Below are positions 1 through 9,059 of a stretch of 26,624 nt of DNA, piece after piece; position 1 is the first letter of the stretch; each line of letters starts with the position of its first letter. The position numbers and the translations under genes were made by a program. Location: assembly GCF_000003605.2 (NCBI RefSeq), contig NW_003112481.1:168369-194992 (forward strand). Direction: 5' to 3'. The notes beneath the pieces are model-generated. The model saw nothing but the letters and a program-made list of their open reading frames with translations. It ran no database searches and was not told the origin of the DNA. This DNA is from Saccoglossus kowalevskii (Eukaryota > Hemichordata > Enteropneusta > Harrimaniidae).

Positions 1-995
1 CGAAACAGTACTGAGACGGCACAACTGTCACTGAGACGAAACAGTGCGATGGAACAACTGTCACTGAGACGAAACAGTGCGACGGCACAACTGCCACTGA
101 GACGAAACAGTGCGACGGCACAACTGTCACTGAGACGAAACAGTGTGACGGCACAACTGCCACTGAGACAAACAGTGCGACGGCACAACTGTCACTGAGA
201 TGAAACAGTGTGACAGCACAACTGTCACTGACACGAAACAGTGCGACGGCACAACTGCAAATGAGATGAAACAGTGCGACGGCACAACTGCCACTGAGAC
301 GAAACAGTGTGACGGCACAACTGTCACTGAGACGAACCAGTACTGACACGAAACAGTGCGACGGCACAACTGTCACTGAGACGAAACAGTACTGAGACGA
401 AACAGTGCGACGGCACAACTGTCACTGAGACGAAACAGTGAGACGGCACAACTGCCACTGAGACGAAACAGTGCATCGGCACAACTGTCACTGAGACGAA
501 ACAGTGCGTCGGCACAACTGTCACTGAGATGAAACAGTGCGACAGCACAACTGTCACTGAGACGAAACAGTACTGACACGAAACAGTGCGACGGCACAAC
601 TGCCACTGAGACGAAACAGTGTGACGGCACAAATGCCACTGAGACGAAACAGTGCGTCGGCACAACTGTCACTGAGACGAAACAGTGTGACAGCACAACT
701 TTCACTGAGATGAAACAGTACTGACATGAAACAGTGAGACGGCACAACTGTCACTGACACGAAACAGCGCGACGGCACAACTGCCACTGAGACAAAACAG
801 TGCGACGGCACATCGGCCACTGAGACGAAACAGTGCGACGGCACAACTGTCACTGAAACGAAACAGTGCGACGGCACAACTGTCACTGAGACAAAACAGT
901 GCGATGTCACAACTGTCACTGAGATGAAACAGTGCGATGGCACAACTGTCACTGAGACGAAACAGTGAGATGGCACAACTGTCACTGAGACGAAA
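1..995. repeat. Heterogeneous left segment with few short units
   Basis: Short units occur only near 6, 338, 387, 568, 716 and 996, so most of this stretch is plain 33-mers. Monomers differ more from each other than those further right, and I saw no long near-identical partner for this segment elsewhere in the window. A 1-bp deletion lies near 167 (GAGACAAACAG), and the short unit near 338 carries CCAGTA. It contains no gene or unique sequence. It may be an older, less homogenised part of the array, but that is inference. Confidence 0.75.
11..30 (+). repeat. Truncated 20-bp long unit (13-bp internal deletion)
   Basis: This copy runs from CTGAGACG straight into GCACAACTGTCA. The 13 bases between the two GACG motifs of the long unit, together with one GACG, are gone. 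The GACG direct repeat at each breakpoint suggests slippage or short-homology recombination. The distance from the short unit at 6 to the next at 338 agrees: 332 bp equals 16 plus ten long units, minus this 13-bp loss and a 1-bp loss near 167. Confidence 0.85.
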
Positions 996-1033
996 CAGTA
1001 CTGAGACGAAACAGTGCGACGGCACAACTGTCA

Positions 1034-1049
1034 CTGAGACGAAACAGTA
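1034..1049 (+). repeat. Reference copy of the 16-bp short unit
   Basis: This is a half-unit equal to the first 15 bases of the long unit plus a final A. It sits directly before a complete long unit (1050-1082), forming a 49-bp dimer. Because 16 is one more than a multiple of three, each short unit shifts all reading frames by one. The long unit that follows a short one often reads CTGACACG or CTGACATG instead of CTGAGACG, so a short unit plus a particular downstream variant behaves as a linked cassette. A recurrent variant ends ACTCTA instead of ACAGTA (for example 2227-2232 and 4036-4041). Confidence 0.95.
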
Positions 1050-1052
1050 CTG
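1045..1052. other. CAGTACTG palindrome at a short/long junction (example)
   Basis: Where a short unit meets the next unit, the sequence CAGTACTG forms a perfect 8-bp palindrome containing AGTACT, the ScaI recognition sequence. It occurs at nearly every short unit and not inside normal long units. It is lost in ACTCTA variants and in CAGTATTG copies (for example near 18610). It gives a physical marker of short-unit spacing. Confidence 0.85.
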
Positions 1053-1082
1053 AGACGAAACAGTGCGACGGCACAACTGTCA

Positions 1083-1115
1083 CTGAGACGAAACAGTGCG
1101 ACGGCACAACTGTCA
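1083..1115 (+). repeat. Reference copy of the 33-bp long unit
   Basis: This copy matches the consensus at every position. Numbering from its first C, CpG dinucleotides lie at 7-8, 17-18 and 20-21. The common variants are T at 7 (GATG), A at 8 (GACA), T at 17, A at 18, T at 20 and A at 21, all of them CpG transitions. C at 31 (GCCACT) and A at 17 (GTGAGATGG) are also common and are not CpG transitions. The two halves share GACG followed by an A/C-rich stretch, so the unit may descend from a duplicated unit of about 16-17 bp; that origin is inference. Confidence 0.95.
1093..1113 (+). other. Imperfect hairpin in each long unit (example copy)
   Basis: Positions 11-31 of the long unit can fold on one strand. 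ACAGTGC pairs with GC plus ACTGT around a GACG loop, giving seven base pairs with a three-base ACA bulge on the 3' side. A second, shorter option pairs CACTG (32 to 3 of the next unit) with CAGTG (12-16) around an eight-base loop. The two overlap, so only one can form at a time. Common variants in 17-21 weaken the inner pairs in many copies. Folding in the cell is not shown by the sequence. Confidence 0.6.
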
Positions 1116-1409
1116 CTGAAACGAAACAGTACTGAGACGAAACAGAGAAACGGCACAACTGTCACTGAGACGAAACAGTACTGAGACGAAACAGTGCGAC
1201 AGCACAACTGTCACTGAGACGAAACAGTACTGAGATGAAACAGAGAAACGGCACAACTGTCACTGAGACGAAACAGTACTGAGACGAAACAGTGCGACGG
1301 CACAACTGTCACTGAGACGAAACAGTGCGACGGCACAACTGTCACTGAAACGAAACAGTACTGAGACGAAACAGAGAAACGGCACAACTGTCACTGAGAC
1401 GAAACAGTA

Positions 1410-1871
1410 CTGAGACGAAACAGTGAGACGGCACAACTGTCACTGAGACGAAACAGTGCAACGGCACAACTGTCACTAAGACGAAACAGTGTGACGGCAC
1501 AACTGTCACTGAGACGAAACAGTGCGATGGTACAACTGTCACTGAGATGCAACAGTGCGACGGCACTTCTGCCACTGAGACGAAACAGTGCGACAGCACA
1601 ACTGTCACTGAGACGAAACAGTGTGACAGCACAACTGCCACTGAGACGAAACAGTGCAACGGCACAACTGTCACTGAGACGAAACAGTGCGATAGCACAA
1701 CTGTCACTGAGACAAAACAGTGAGATGGAACAACTGTCACTGAGACAAAACAGCGTGACAGCACAACTGCTACTGAGACAAAACAGTGCGCCGGCACAAC
1801 TGTCACTGAGACGAAACAGCGTGACAGCACAACTGCCACTGAAACGAAACATTGCGACGGCACAACTGTCA
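1410..1871. repeat. Run of 14 uninterrupted long units
   Basis: There is no short unit between CAGTA at 1405 and CAGTA at 1883. The 478-bp distance equals 16 plus 14x33 exactly. Without frame-shifting short units, long reading frames stay open here on both strands; these are artefacts. Monomers are quite diverged (for example CACTTCTGCC near 1565 and GAGATGCAAC near 1546). Confidence 0.85.
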
Positions 1872-2232
1872 CTGAGACGAAACAGTACTGACATGAAACA
1901 GTACGACGACACAACTGCCACTGAGACGAAACAGTGCGACGGCGCAACTGTAACTGAGATGAAACAGTGCGATTGCCCAACTGTCACTGAGACGAAACAG
2001 TACTGACACGAAACAGTGCGACGGCACAACTGTCACTGAGACGAAACAGTGAGACGGCACAACTGTCACTGAGACAAAACAGTGCGACAGCACAACTGTC
2101 ACTGAGACGAAACAGTACTGACACGAAACAGTGCGATGACACAACTGTCACTGAGACGAAACAGTGCGACGGCACAATTGTCATTGAGATGAAACAGTGT
2201 GATGGCACAACTGTCACTGAGACGAAACTCTA
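1872..2232. repeat. Mixed segment with first ACTCTA short-unit variant
   Basis: This segment holds long units with short units near 1883, 1998 and 2113, and ends in a short unit whose CAGTA is replaced by CTCTA (2228-2232). The order of variants resembles that before the ACTCTA units at 14482 and 25852, but with more differences, so it looks like a diverged relative of those blocks. It also holds the ATTGTCATTGAGATG variant shared by most ACTCTA-associated blocks. Confidence 0.75.
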
Positions 2233-2858
2233 CTGAGACGAAACAGTGCGACAGCACAACTGTCACTGAGATGAAACAGTGAGACGGCACAACTGTCACT
2301 GAGACGAAACAGTGTGATGGCACAACTGTCACTGAGATGAAACAGTGCGACGGCACAACTGTCAGAGACGAAACAGTCCGATGGCACAACTGTCACTGAG
2401 ACGAAACAGTGTGATGGAACAACTGTCACTGAAAACGAAACAGTGCGACGGCACAACTGTCACTGAGACAAAACAGAGTGACAGCACAACTGTCACTGAG
2501 ACGAAACAGTGCGACAGCACAACTGTCACTGAGACGAAACAGTGAGATGGCACAACTGTCACTGAGACGAAACAGTGCGACGGCACAACTGTCACTGAGA
2601 CGAAACAGTGAGATGGCACAACTGTCACTGTGACGAAACAGTGTGATGGAACAACTGTCACTGAGACAAAACAGTGCGACGGCACAACTGTCACTGAGGC
2701 GAAACAGTGCGACGGCACAACTGTCACTGAGACGAAACAGTGCGACGGCACAACTGTCACTGAGACGAAACAGTGAGATGGCACAACTGTCACTGTGACG
2801 AAACAGTGGGATGGAACAACTGTCACTGAGACGAAACAGTGCGACGGCACAACTGTCA
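2233..2858. repeat. Run of 19 uninterrupted long units
   Basis: From the ACTCTA short unit (C at 2228) to the next CAGTA at 2870 is 642 bp. This equals 16 plus 19x33, less a 2-bp deletion near 2363 (GTCAGAGACG) and plus a 1-bp insertion near 2431 (GAAAACG). It is the longest run without a short unit that I found. GTGACGAAACAG and GTGATGGAACAAC variants recur near 2629 and 2793. Related monomers are found at about 15260-15560 and 17800-18110. Confidence 0.82.
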
Positions 2859-3309
2859 CTGTGACGAAACAGTACTGACACAAAACATTGCGACGGCACA
2901 ACTGCCACTGAGATGAAACAGTGCAATGGCACAACTGTCGCTGAGATGAAACAGTACTGACACGAAACAGTGTGACGGCACAACTGCCACTGAGACGAAA
3001 CAGTACTGAGATGAAACAGTGCTACGGCACAACTGTCACTGAGACGAAACAGTACTGAGACGAAACAGTGCGACGGCGCAACTGTCACTGAGACGAAACA
3101 GTGAGATGGCACAACTGTCACTGAGACGAAACAATGCAACCGCACAACTGTCACTGAGACGAAACAGTGAGATGGCACAACTGTCACTGAGACGAAACAG
3201 TACTGAGACGAAACAGTGTGACGGCACAACTGTCACTGAGACGAAACAGTGCGACGGCACAACTGTCACTGAGACGAAACAGAGCGACGGCACAACTGTC
3301 ACTGAAACG
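2859..3309. repeat. Mixed segment related to the 15.6-16.0 kb block
   Basis: The segment begins with a short unit followed by GACACAAAACATTGCGACGG. Short units follow at roughly 50-150 bp spacing, including the CAATGCAACCGCAC long-unit variant near 3131. The same order of variants is seen from about 15558 to 15960 (offset near 12,700), with scattered base differences. Confidence 0.75.
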
Positions 3310-4145
3310 AAACAGTACTGATACGAAACAGTGCGATGGCACAACTGTCACTGAGACGAAACAGTGCGATAGCACAACTGTCACTGAGACGAAACAGTGC
3401 GATGGAACAACTGTCACTGATACGTAACAGTGCGACGGCACAACTGCCACTGAGACAAAACAGTGCGACGGCACAATTGTCACTGAGACGAAACAGTGTG
3501 ACGGCACCACTGCCACTGAGACAAAACAGTGCGACGGCACAACTGTCACTGAGACGAAACAGCGTGACAGCACAAATGCCACTGAAACGAAACAGTGCGA
3601 CGGCACAACTGTCACTGAGACGAAACAGTACTGACATGAAACAGTGAGACAGCACAACTGTCGCTGAGACGAAACAGTGCGACGGCACAACTGTCACTGA
3701 GACGAGACAGTGCAATGGCACAACTGTCACTGAGATGAAACAGTACGACGACACAACTGCCACTGAGACGAAACAGTGCGACGGCACAACTGTAACTGAG
3801 ATGAAACAGTACTGACACGAAACAGTGCGACGGCACAACTGTCACTGAGACAAAACAGTGAGACGGCACAACTGTCACTGAGACGAAACAGTGCGACAGC
3901 ACAACTGTCACTGAGACGAAACAGTACTGACACGAAACAGTGCGATGACACAACTGTCACTGAGACGAAACAGTGCGACGACACAATTGTCATTGAGATG
4001 AAACAGTGTGATGGCACAACTGTCACTGACACGAAACTCTACTGACACGAAACAGTGTGACAGCACAACTGTCACTGAGACGAAACAGTGAGATGGCACA
4101 ACTGTCACTGAGACGAAACAGTGTGACGGCACAACTGTCACTGAG
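3310..4145. repeat. Higher-order block, repeated 1,955 bp downstream
   Basis: The order of monomer variants here is repeated at about 5265-6100 with few differences. Anchors include the TACGTA variant (3421 and 5376) and the ACTCTA short unit (4036 and 5991), both 1,955 bp apart. The two copies differ at the ACTCTA unit, which is followed by CTGACACG here and CAGACACG in the downstream copy. Boundaries are approximate because all flanks are also repeat. Confidence 0.82.
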
Positions 4146-4759
4146 ATGAAACAGTGCGACGGCACAACTGTCACTGAGACGAAACAGTGAGATGGCACAA
4201 CTGTCACTGAGACGAAACAGTGTGACGGCACAACTGTCACTGTGATGAAACAGTGTGACGGCACAACTGTCACTGAGATGAAACAGTGCGACGGCACAAC
4301 TGTCACTGAGACGAAACAGTGCAATGGCACAACTGTCACTGAGACGAAACAGTACTGAGACAAAACAGTGCGACGGCACAACTGTCACTGAGACGAAACA
4401 GTACTGAGACGAAACAGTGCAACGGCACAACTGTCACTGAAATGAAACAGTACTGAGATGAAACAGTGCGAAGGCACAACTGTCACTGAGACGAAACAGT
4501 ACTGAGACGAAACAGTGCAATGGCACAACTGTCAGTGAGACGAAACAGTGAGATGGCACAACTGTCACTGAGAGAAACAGTGCAACGGCACAACTGTCAC
4601 TGAGACGAAACAGTGCAATAGCACAACTGTCACTGAGATGAAACAGTACGATGGAACAACTGTCACTGATACGTAACAGTGCGACGGCACAACTGCCACT
4701 GAGACAAAACAGTGCGACGGCACAATTGTCACTGAGATGATACAGTGTGACGGCACAAC
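4146..4759. repeat. Mixed long/short units between higher-order blocks
   Basis: This stretch is ordinary 33/16-bp array. It holds a partly duplicated GTGATGAAACAG cassette, short units near 4350-4510, and a long unit with a 1-bp deletion (GAGAGAAAC at 4570). The same deletion recurs in seven other places in the window. The TACGTA variant is at 4670-4675. No gene or unique sequence is visible. Confidence 0.75.
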
Positions 4760-6586
4760 TGCCACTGAGACGAAACAGTGAGATGGCACAACTGTCACTG
4801 AGACGAAACAGTACTGAGACGAAACAGTGTGACGGCACAACTGTCACTGAGACGGAACAGTGCAATGGCACAACTGTCGCTGAGACGAAACAGTACTGAC
4901 ACGAAACAGTGTGACGGCACAACTGCCACTGAGACGAAACAGTATTGAGATGAAACAGTGCTATGGCACAACTGTCACTGAGACGAAACAGTACTGAGAC
5001 AAAACAGTGCGATGGCGCAACTGTCACTGAGACGAAACAGTGAGATGGCACAACTGTCACTGAGACGAAACAATGCAACCGCACAACTGTCACTGAGACG
5101 AAACAGTGAGATGGCACAACTGTCACTGAGACGAAACAGTACTGAGACGAAACAGTGTGACGGAACAACTGTCACTGAGACGGAACAGTACTGAGACGAA
5201 ACAGTGCGACGGTACAACTGTCACTGAGACGAAACAGTGCGACGGCACAACTGTCACTGAAACGAAACAGTACTGAGACGAAACAGTGCAACGGCACAAC
5301 TGTCACTGAGACGAAACAGTGCGATAGCACAACTGTCACTGAGACGAAACAGTGCGATGGAACAACTGTCACTGATACGTAACAGTGCGACAGCACAACT
5401 GCCACTGAGACAAAACAGTGCGACGGCACAATTGTCACTGAGACGAAACAGTGTGACGGCACCACTGCCACTGAGACAAAACAGTGCGACGGCACAACTG
5501 TCACTGAGACGAAACAGCGTGACAGCACAAATGCCACTGAAACGAAACAGTGCGACGGCACAACTGTCACTGAGACGAAACAGTACTGACATGAAACAGT
5601 GAGACAGCACAACTGTCGCTGAGACGAAGCAGTGCGACGGCACAACTGTCACTGAGACGAGACAGTGCAATGGCACAACTGTCACTGAGATGAAACAGTA
5701 CGACGACACAACTGCCACTGAGACGAAACAGTGCGACGGCACAACTGTAACTGAGATGAAACAGTACTGACACGAAACAGTGCGACGGCACAACTGTCAC
5801 TGAGACAAAACAGTGAGACGGCACAACTGTCACTGAGACGAAACAGTGCGACAGCACAACTGTCACTGAGACGAAACAGTACTGACACGAAACAGTGCGA
5901 TGACACAACTGTCACTGAGACGAAACAGTGCGACGACACAATTGTCATTGAGATGAAACAGTGTGATGGCACAACTGTCACTGACACGAAACTCTACAGA
6001 CACGAAACAGTGTGACAGCACAACTGTCACTGAGACGAAACAGTGAGATGGCACAACTGTCACTGAGACGAAACAGTGTGACGGCACAACTGTCACTGTG
6101 ATGAAACAGTGTGACGGCACAACTGTCACTGAGACGAAACAGTGTGATGGAACAACTGTCACTGAGACGAAACAGTGCGACGGCACAACTGTCACTGAGA
6201 CGAAACAGTACTGACACAAAACATTGCAACGGCACAACTGCCACTGAGATGAAACAGTGCGACGGCACAAGTGTCACTGAGACGAAACAGTGCAATGGCA
6301 CAACTGTCACTGAGACGAAACAGTACTGAGACAAAACAGTGCGACGGCACAACTGTCACTGAGACGAAACAGTACTGAGACGAAACAGTGCAACGGCACA
6401 ACTGTCACTGAAATGAAACAGTACTGAGATGAAACAGTGCGAAGGCACAACTGTCACTGAGACGAAACAGTACTGAGACGAAACAGTGCAATGGCACAAC
6501 TGTCAGTGAGACGAAACAGTGAGATGGCACAACTGTCACTGAGAGAAACAGTGCAACGGCACAACTGTCACTGAGACGAAACAGTG
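4760..6586. repeat. 2,052-bp-period higher-order repeat, copy 1
   Basis: This block recurs at 6812-8638 at a constant offset of 2,052 bp, with only scattered substitutions. Anchors are the TACGTA variant (5376 and 7428), the ACTCTA short unit (5991 and 8043) and the GAGAGAAAC deletion (6541 and 8593). The constant offset over 1.8 kb shows that the copies arose by duplication of the whole block rather than one unit at a time. Its first kilobase also reappears at 15881-16890 (offset 11,121). Boundaries are good to a few tens of bases. Confidence 0.88.
5991..6000 (+). repeat. CTCTACAGA marker of a seven-copy block family
   Basis: The ACTCTA short unit is followed by CTGACACG in some blocks but by CAGACACG in others, a single T-to-A change. 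The changed form is at 5991, 8043, 9291, 10704, 20429, 21842 and 22893. In each case it sits in the same context: upstream GACGACACAATTGTCATTG and downstream GTGATGAAACAG. The seven copies therefore descend from one altered block. The unchanged form, counting units followed by CTGACACG, is at 4036, 9061, 10474, 11886, 14482, 21612, 22663, 24043 and 25852. Confidence 0.85.
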
Positions 6587-6811
6587 CAATGGCACAACTG
6601 TTGCTGAGATGAAACAGTACTGACACGAAACAGTGTGACGGCACAACTGCCACTGAGACGAAACAGTACTGAGATGAAACAGTGTTACGGCACAACTGTC
6701 ACTGAGACGAAACAGTACTGAGACGAAACAGTGCGACGGCGCAACTGTCACTGAGACGAAACTGTGAGATGGCACAACTGTCACTGAGACGAAACAATGC
6801 AACCGCACAAC
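6587..6811. repeat. Segment between the 2,052-bp copies
   Basis: This roughly 225-bp stretch is short-unit-rich array that does not follow the order of variants at the matching place after copy 2. It contains GTTGCTGAGATG and GTGTTACGG variants and resembles the short-unit-rich cassettes near 2930-3100 and 15660-15830. It probably marks where a different cassette was left between the two duplicated blocks. Confidence 0.65.
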
Positions 6812-8638
6812 TGTCACTGAGACGAAACAGTGAGATGGCACAACAGTCACTGAGACGAAACAGTACTGAGACGAAACAGTGTGACGGCACAACTGTCACT
6901 GAGACGGAACAGTGCAATGGCACAACTGTCGCTGAGACGAAACAGTACTGACACGAAACAGTGTGACGGCACAACTGCCACTGAGACGAAACAGTACTGA
7001 GATGAAACAGTGCTATGGCACAACTGTCACTGAGACGAAACAGTACTGAGACGAAACAGTGCGACGGCGCAACTGTCACTGAGACGAAACAGTGAGATGG
7101 CACAACTGTCACTGAGACGAAACAATGCAACCGCACAACTGTCACTGAGACGAAACAGTGAGATGGCACAACTGTCACTGAGACGAAACAGTACTGAGAC
7201 GAAACAGTGTGACGGCACAACTGTCACTGAGACGGAACAGTACTGAGACGAAACAGTGCGACGGCACAACTGTCACTGAGACGAAACAGTGCGACGGCAC
7301 AACTGTCACTGAAACGAAACAGTACTGAGACGAAACAGTGCAACGGCACAACTGTCACTGAGACGAAACAGTGCGATAGCACAACTGTCACTGAGACGAA
7401 ACAGTGCGATGGAACAACTGTCACTGATACGTAACAGTGCGACAGCACAACTGCCACTGAGACAAAACAGTGCGACGGCACAATTGTCACTGAGACGAAA
7501 CAGTGTGACGGCACCACTGCCACTGAGACAAAACAGTGCGACGGCACAACTGTCACTGAGACGAAACAGCGTGACAGCACAAATGCCACTGAAACGAAAC
7601 AGTGCGACGGCACAACTGTCACTGAGACGAAACAGTACTGACATGAAACAGTGAGACAGCACAACTGTCGCTGAGACGAAACAGTGCGACGGCACAACTG
7701 TCACTGAGACGAGACAGTGCAATGGCACAACTGTCACTGAGATGAAACAGTACGACGACACAACTGCCACTGAGACGAAACAGTGCGACGGCACAACTGT
7801 AACTGAGATGAAACAGTACTGACACGAAACAGTGCGACGGCACAACTGTCACTGAGACAAAACAGTGAGACGGCACAACTGTCACTGAGACGAAACAGTG
7901 CGACAGCACAACTGTCACTGAGACGAAACAGTACTGACACGAAACAGTGCGATGACACAACTGTCACTGAGACGAAACAGTGCGACGACACAATTGTCAT
8001 TGAGATGAAACAGTGTGATGGCACAACTGTCACTGACACGAAACTCTACAGACACGAAACAGTGTGACAGCACAACTGTCACTGAGACGAAACAGTGAGA
8101 TGGCACAACTGTCACTGAGACGAAACAGTGTGACGGCACAACTGTCACTGTGATGAAACAGTGTGACGGCACAACTGTCACTGAGACGAAACAGTGTGAT
8201 GGAACAACTGTCACTGAGACGAAACAGTGCGACGGCACAACTGTCACTGAGACGAAACAGTACTGACACAAAACATTGCAACGGCACAACTGCCACTGAG
8301 ATGAAACAGTGCGACGGCACAAGTGTCACTGAGACGAAACAGTGCAATGGCACAACTGTCACTGAGACGAAACAGTACTGAGACAAAACAGTGCGACGGC
8401 ACAACTGTCACTGAGACGAAACAGTACTGAGACGAAACAGTGCAACGGCACAACTGTCACTGAAATGAAACAGTACTGAGACGAAACAGTGCGAAGGCAC
8501 AACTGTCACTGAGACGAAACAGTACTGAGACGAAACAGTGCAATGGCACAACTGTCAGTGAGACGAAACAGTGAGATGGCACAACTGTCACTGAGAGAAA
8601 CAGTGCAACGGCACAACTGTCACTGAGACGAAACAGTG
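6812..8638. repeat. 2,052-bp-period higher-order repeat, copy 2
   Basis: This is the second copy of 4760-6586. Differences are few, for example CAACAGTC in copy 2 where copy 1 has CAACTGTC (near 6843), and AAGCAG versus AAACAG (near 5628 and 7680). Its second half (from about 7915) belongs to a wider family of seven blocks marked by CTCTACAGACACG. Its 7619-8400 part reappears at 20005-20790 (offset 12,386). Confidence 0.88.
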
Positions 8639-9059
8639 CGATAGCACAACTGTCACTGAGACGAAACAGTGCGATGGAACAACTGTCACTGATACGTAAC
8701 AGTGCGATGGCACAACTGTCACTGAGACGAAACAGTACTGACATGAAACAGTGAGATGGCACAACTGTCACTGAGACGAAACAGTGCGATGGCACAACTG
8801 TCACTGAGACGAGACAGTGCAATGGCACAACTGTCACTGAGATGAAACAGTACGACGACACAACTGCCACTGAGACGAAACAGTGCGACAGCACAACTGT
8901 CACTGAGACGAAACAGTGCGACAGCACAACTGTCACTGAGACGAAACAGTACTGACACGAAACAGTGCGATGACACAACTGTCACTGAGACGAAACAGTG
9001 CGACGGCACAATTGTCATTGAGATGAAACAGTGTGATGGCACAACTGTCACTGAGACGA
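8639..9059. repeat. Block shortened by five long units
   Basis: This looks like a shortened version of 7373-7960. From the TACGTA variant (8693) to the next CAGTACTGACATG (8733) is 40 bp, against 205 bp at 7428-7633. The difference is 165 bp, exactly five long units, so the phase of the array is kept. The rest is ordinary 33/16-bp array. Confidence 0.75.

Larger units (their letters stand above)
985..1409. repeat. Dense run of 49-bp (33+16) dimers
   Basis: Eight short units lie within 425 bp, with their CAGTA motifs at 996, 1045, 1127, 1176, 1225, 1274, 1356 and 1405. The intervals are 49, 82, 49, 49, 49, 82 and 49 bp, each equal to 16 plus one or two long units. Three long units here carry CAGAGAAACGG instead of CAGTGCGACGG (near 1143, 1241 and 1372), a variant I did not see elsewhere. 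Their spacing of 98 and then 131 bp equals 2x49 and 49+82, so this patch grew by local duplication of dimers. Confidence 0.88.

Noticed and set aside
1083-1115. CENP-B box in the monomer
   Set aside because: The minus strand has TTTCG followed by an A at the expected distance, but the required CGGG part reads GACA. Only part of the core matches.
1034-1182. Nucleosome phasing by 3x49 = 147 bp
   Set aside because: Three dimers equal 147 bp and 148-bp spacings also occur, but many other spacings are present too. The match is arithmetic, with no positional evidence.
1491-2006. 171-codon plus-strand frame rich in Q, L, R and N
   Set aside because: It is open because it lies in a run of 14 long units without a frame-shifting short unit. 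It starts at GTG within a monomer and changes frame near its end, with no other sign of coding.
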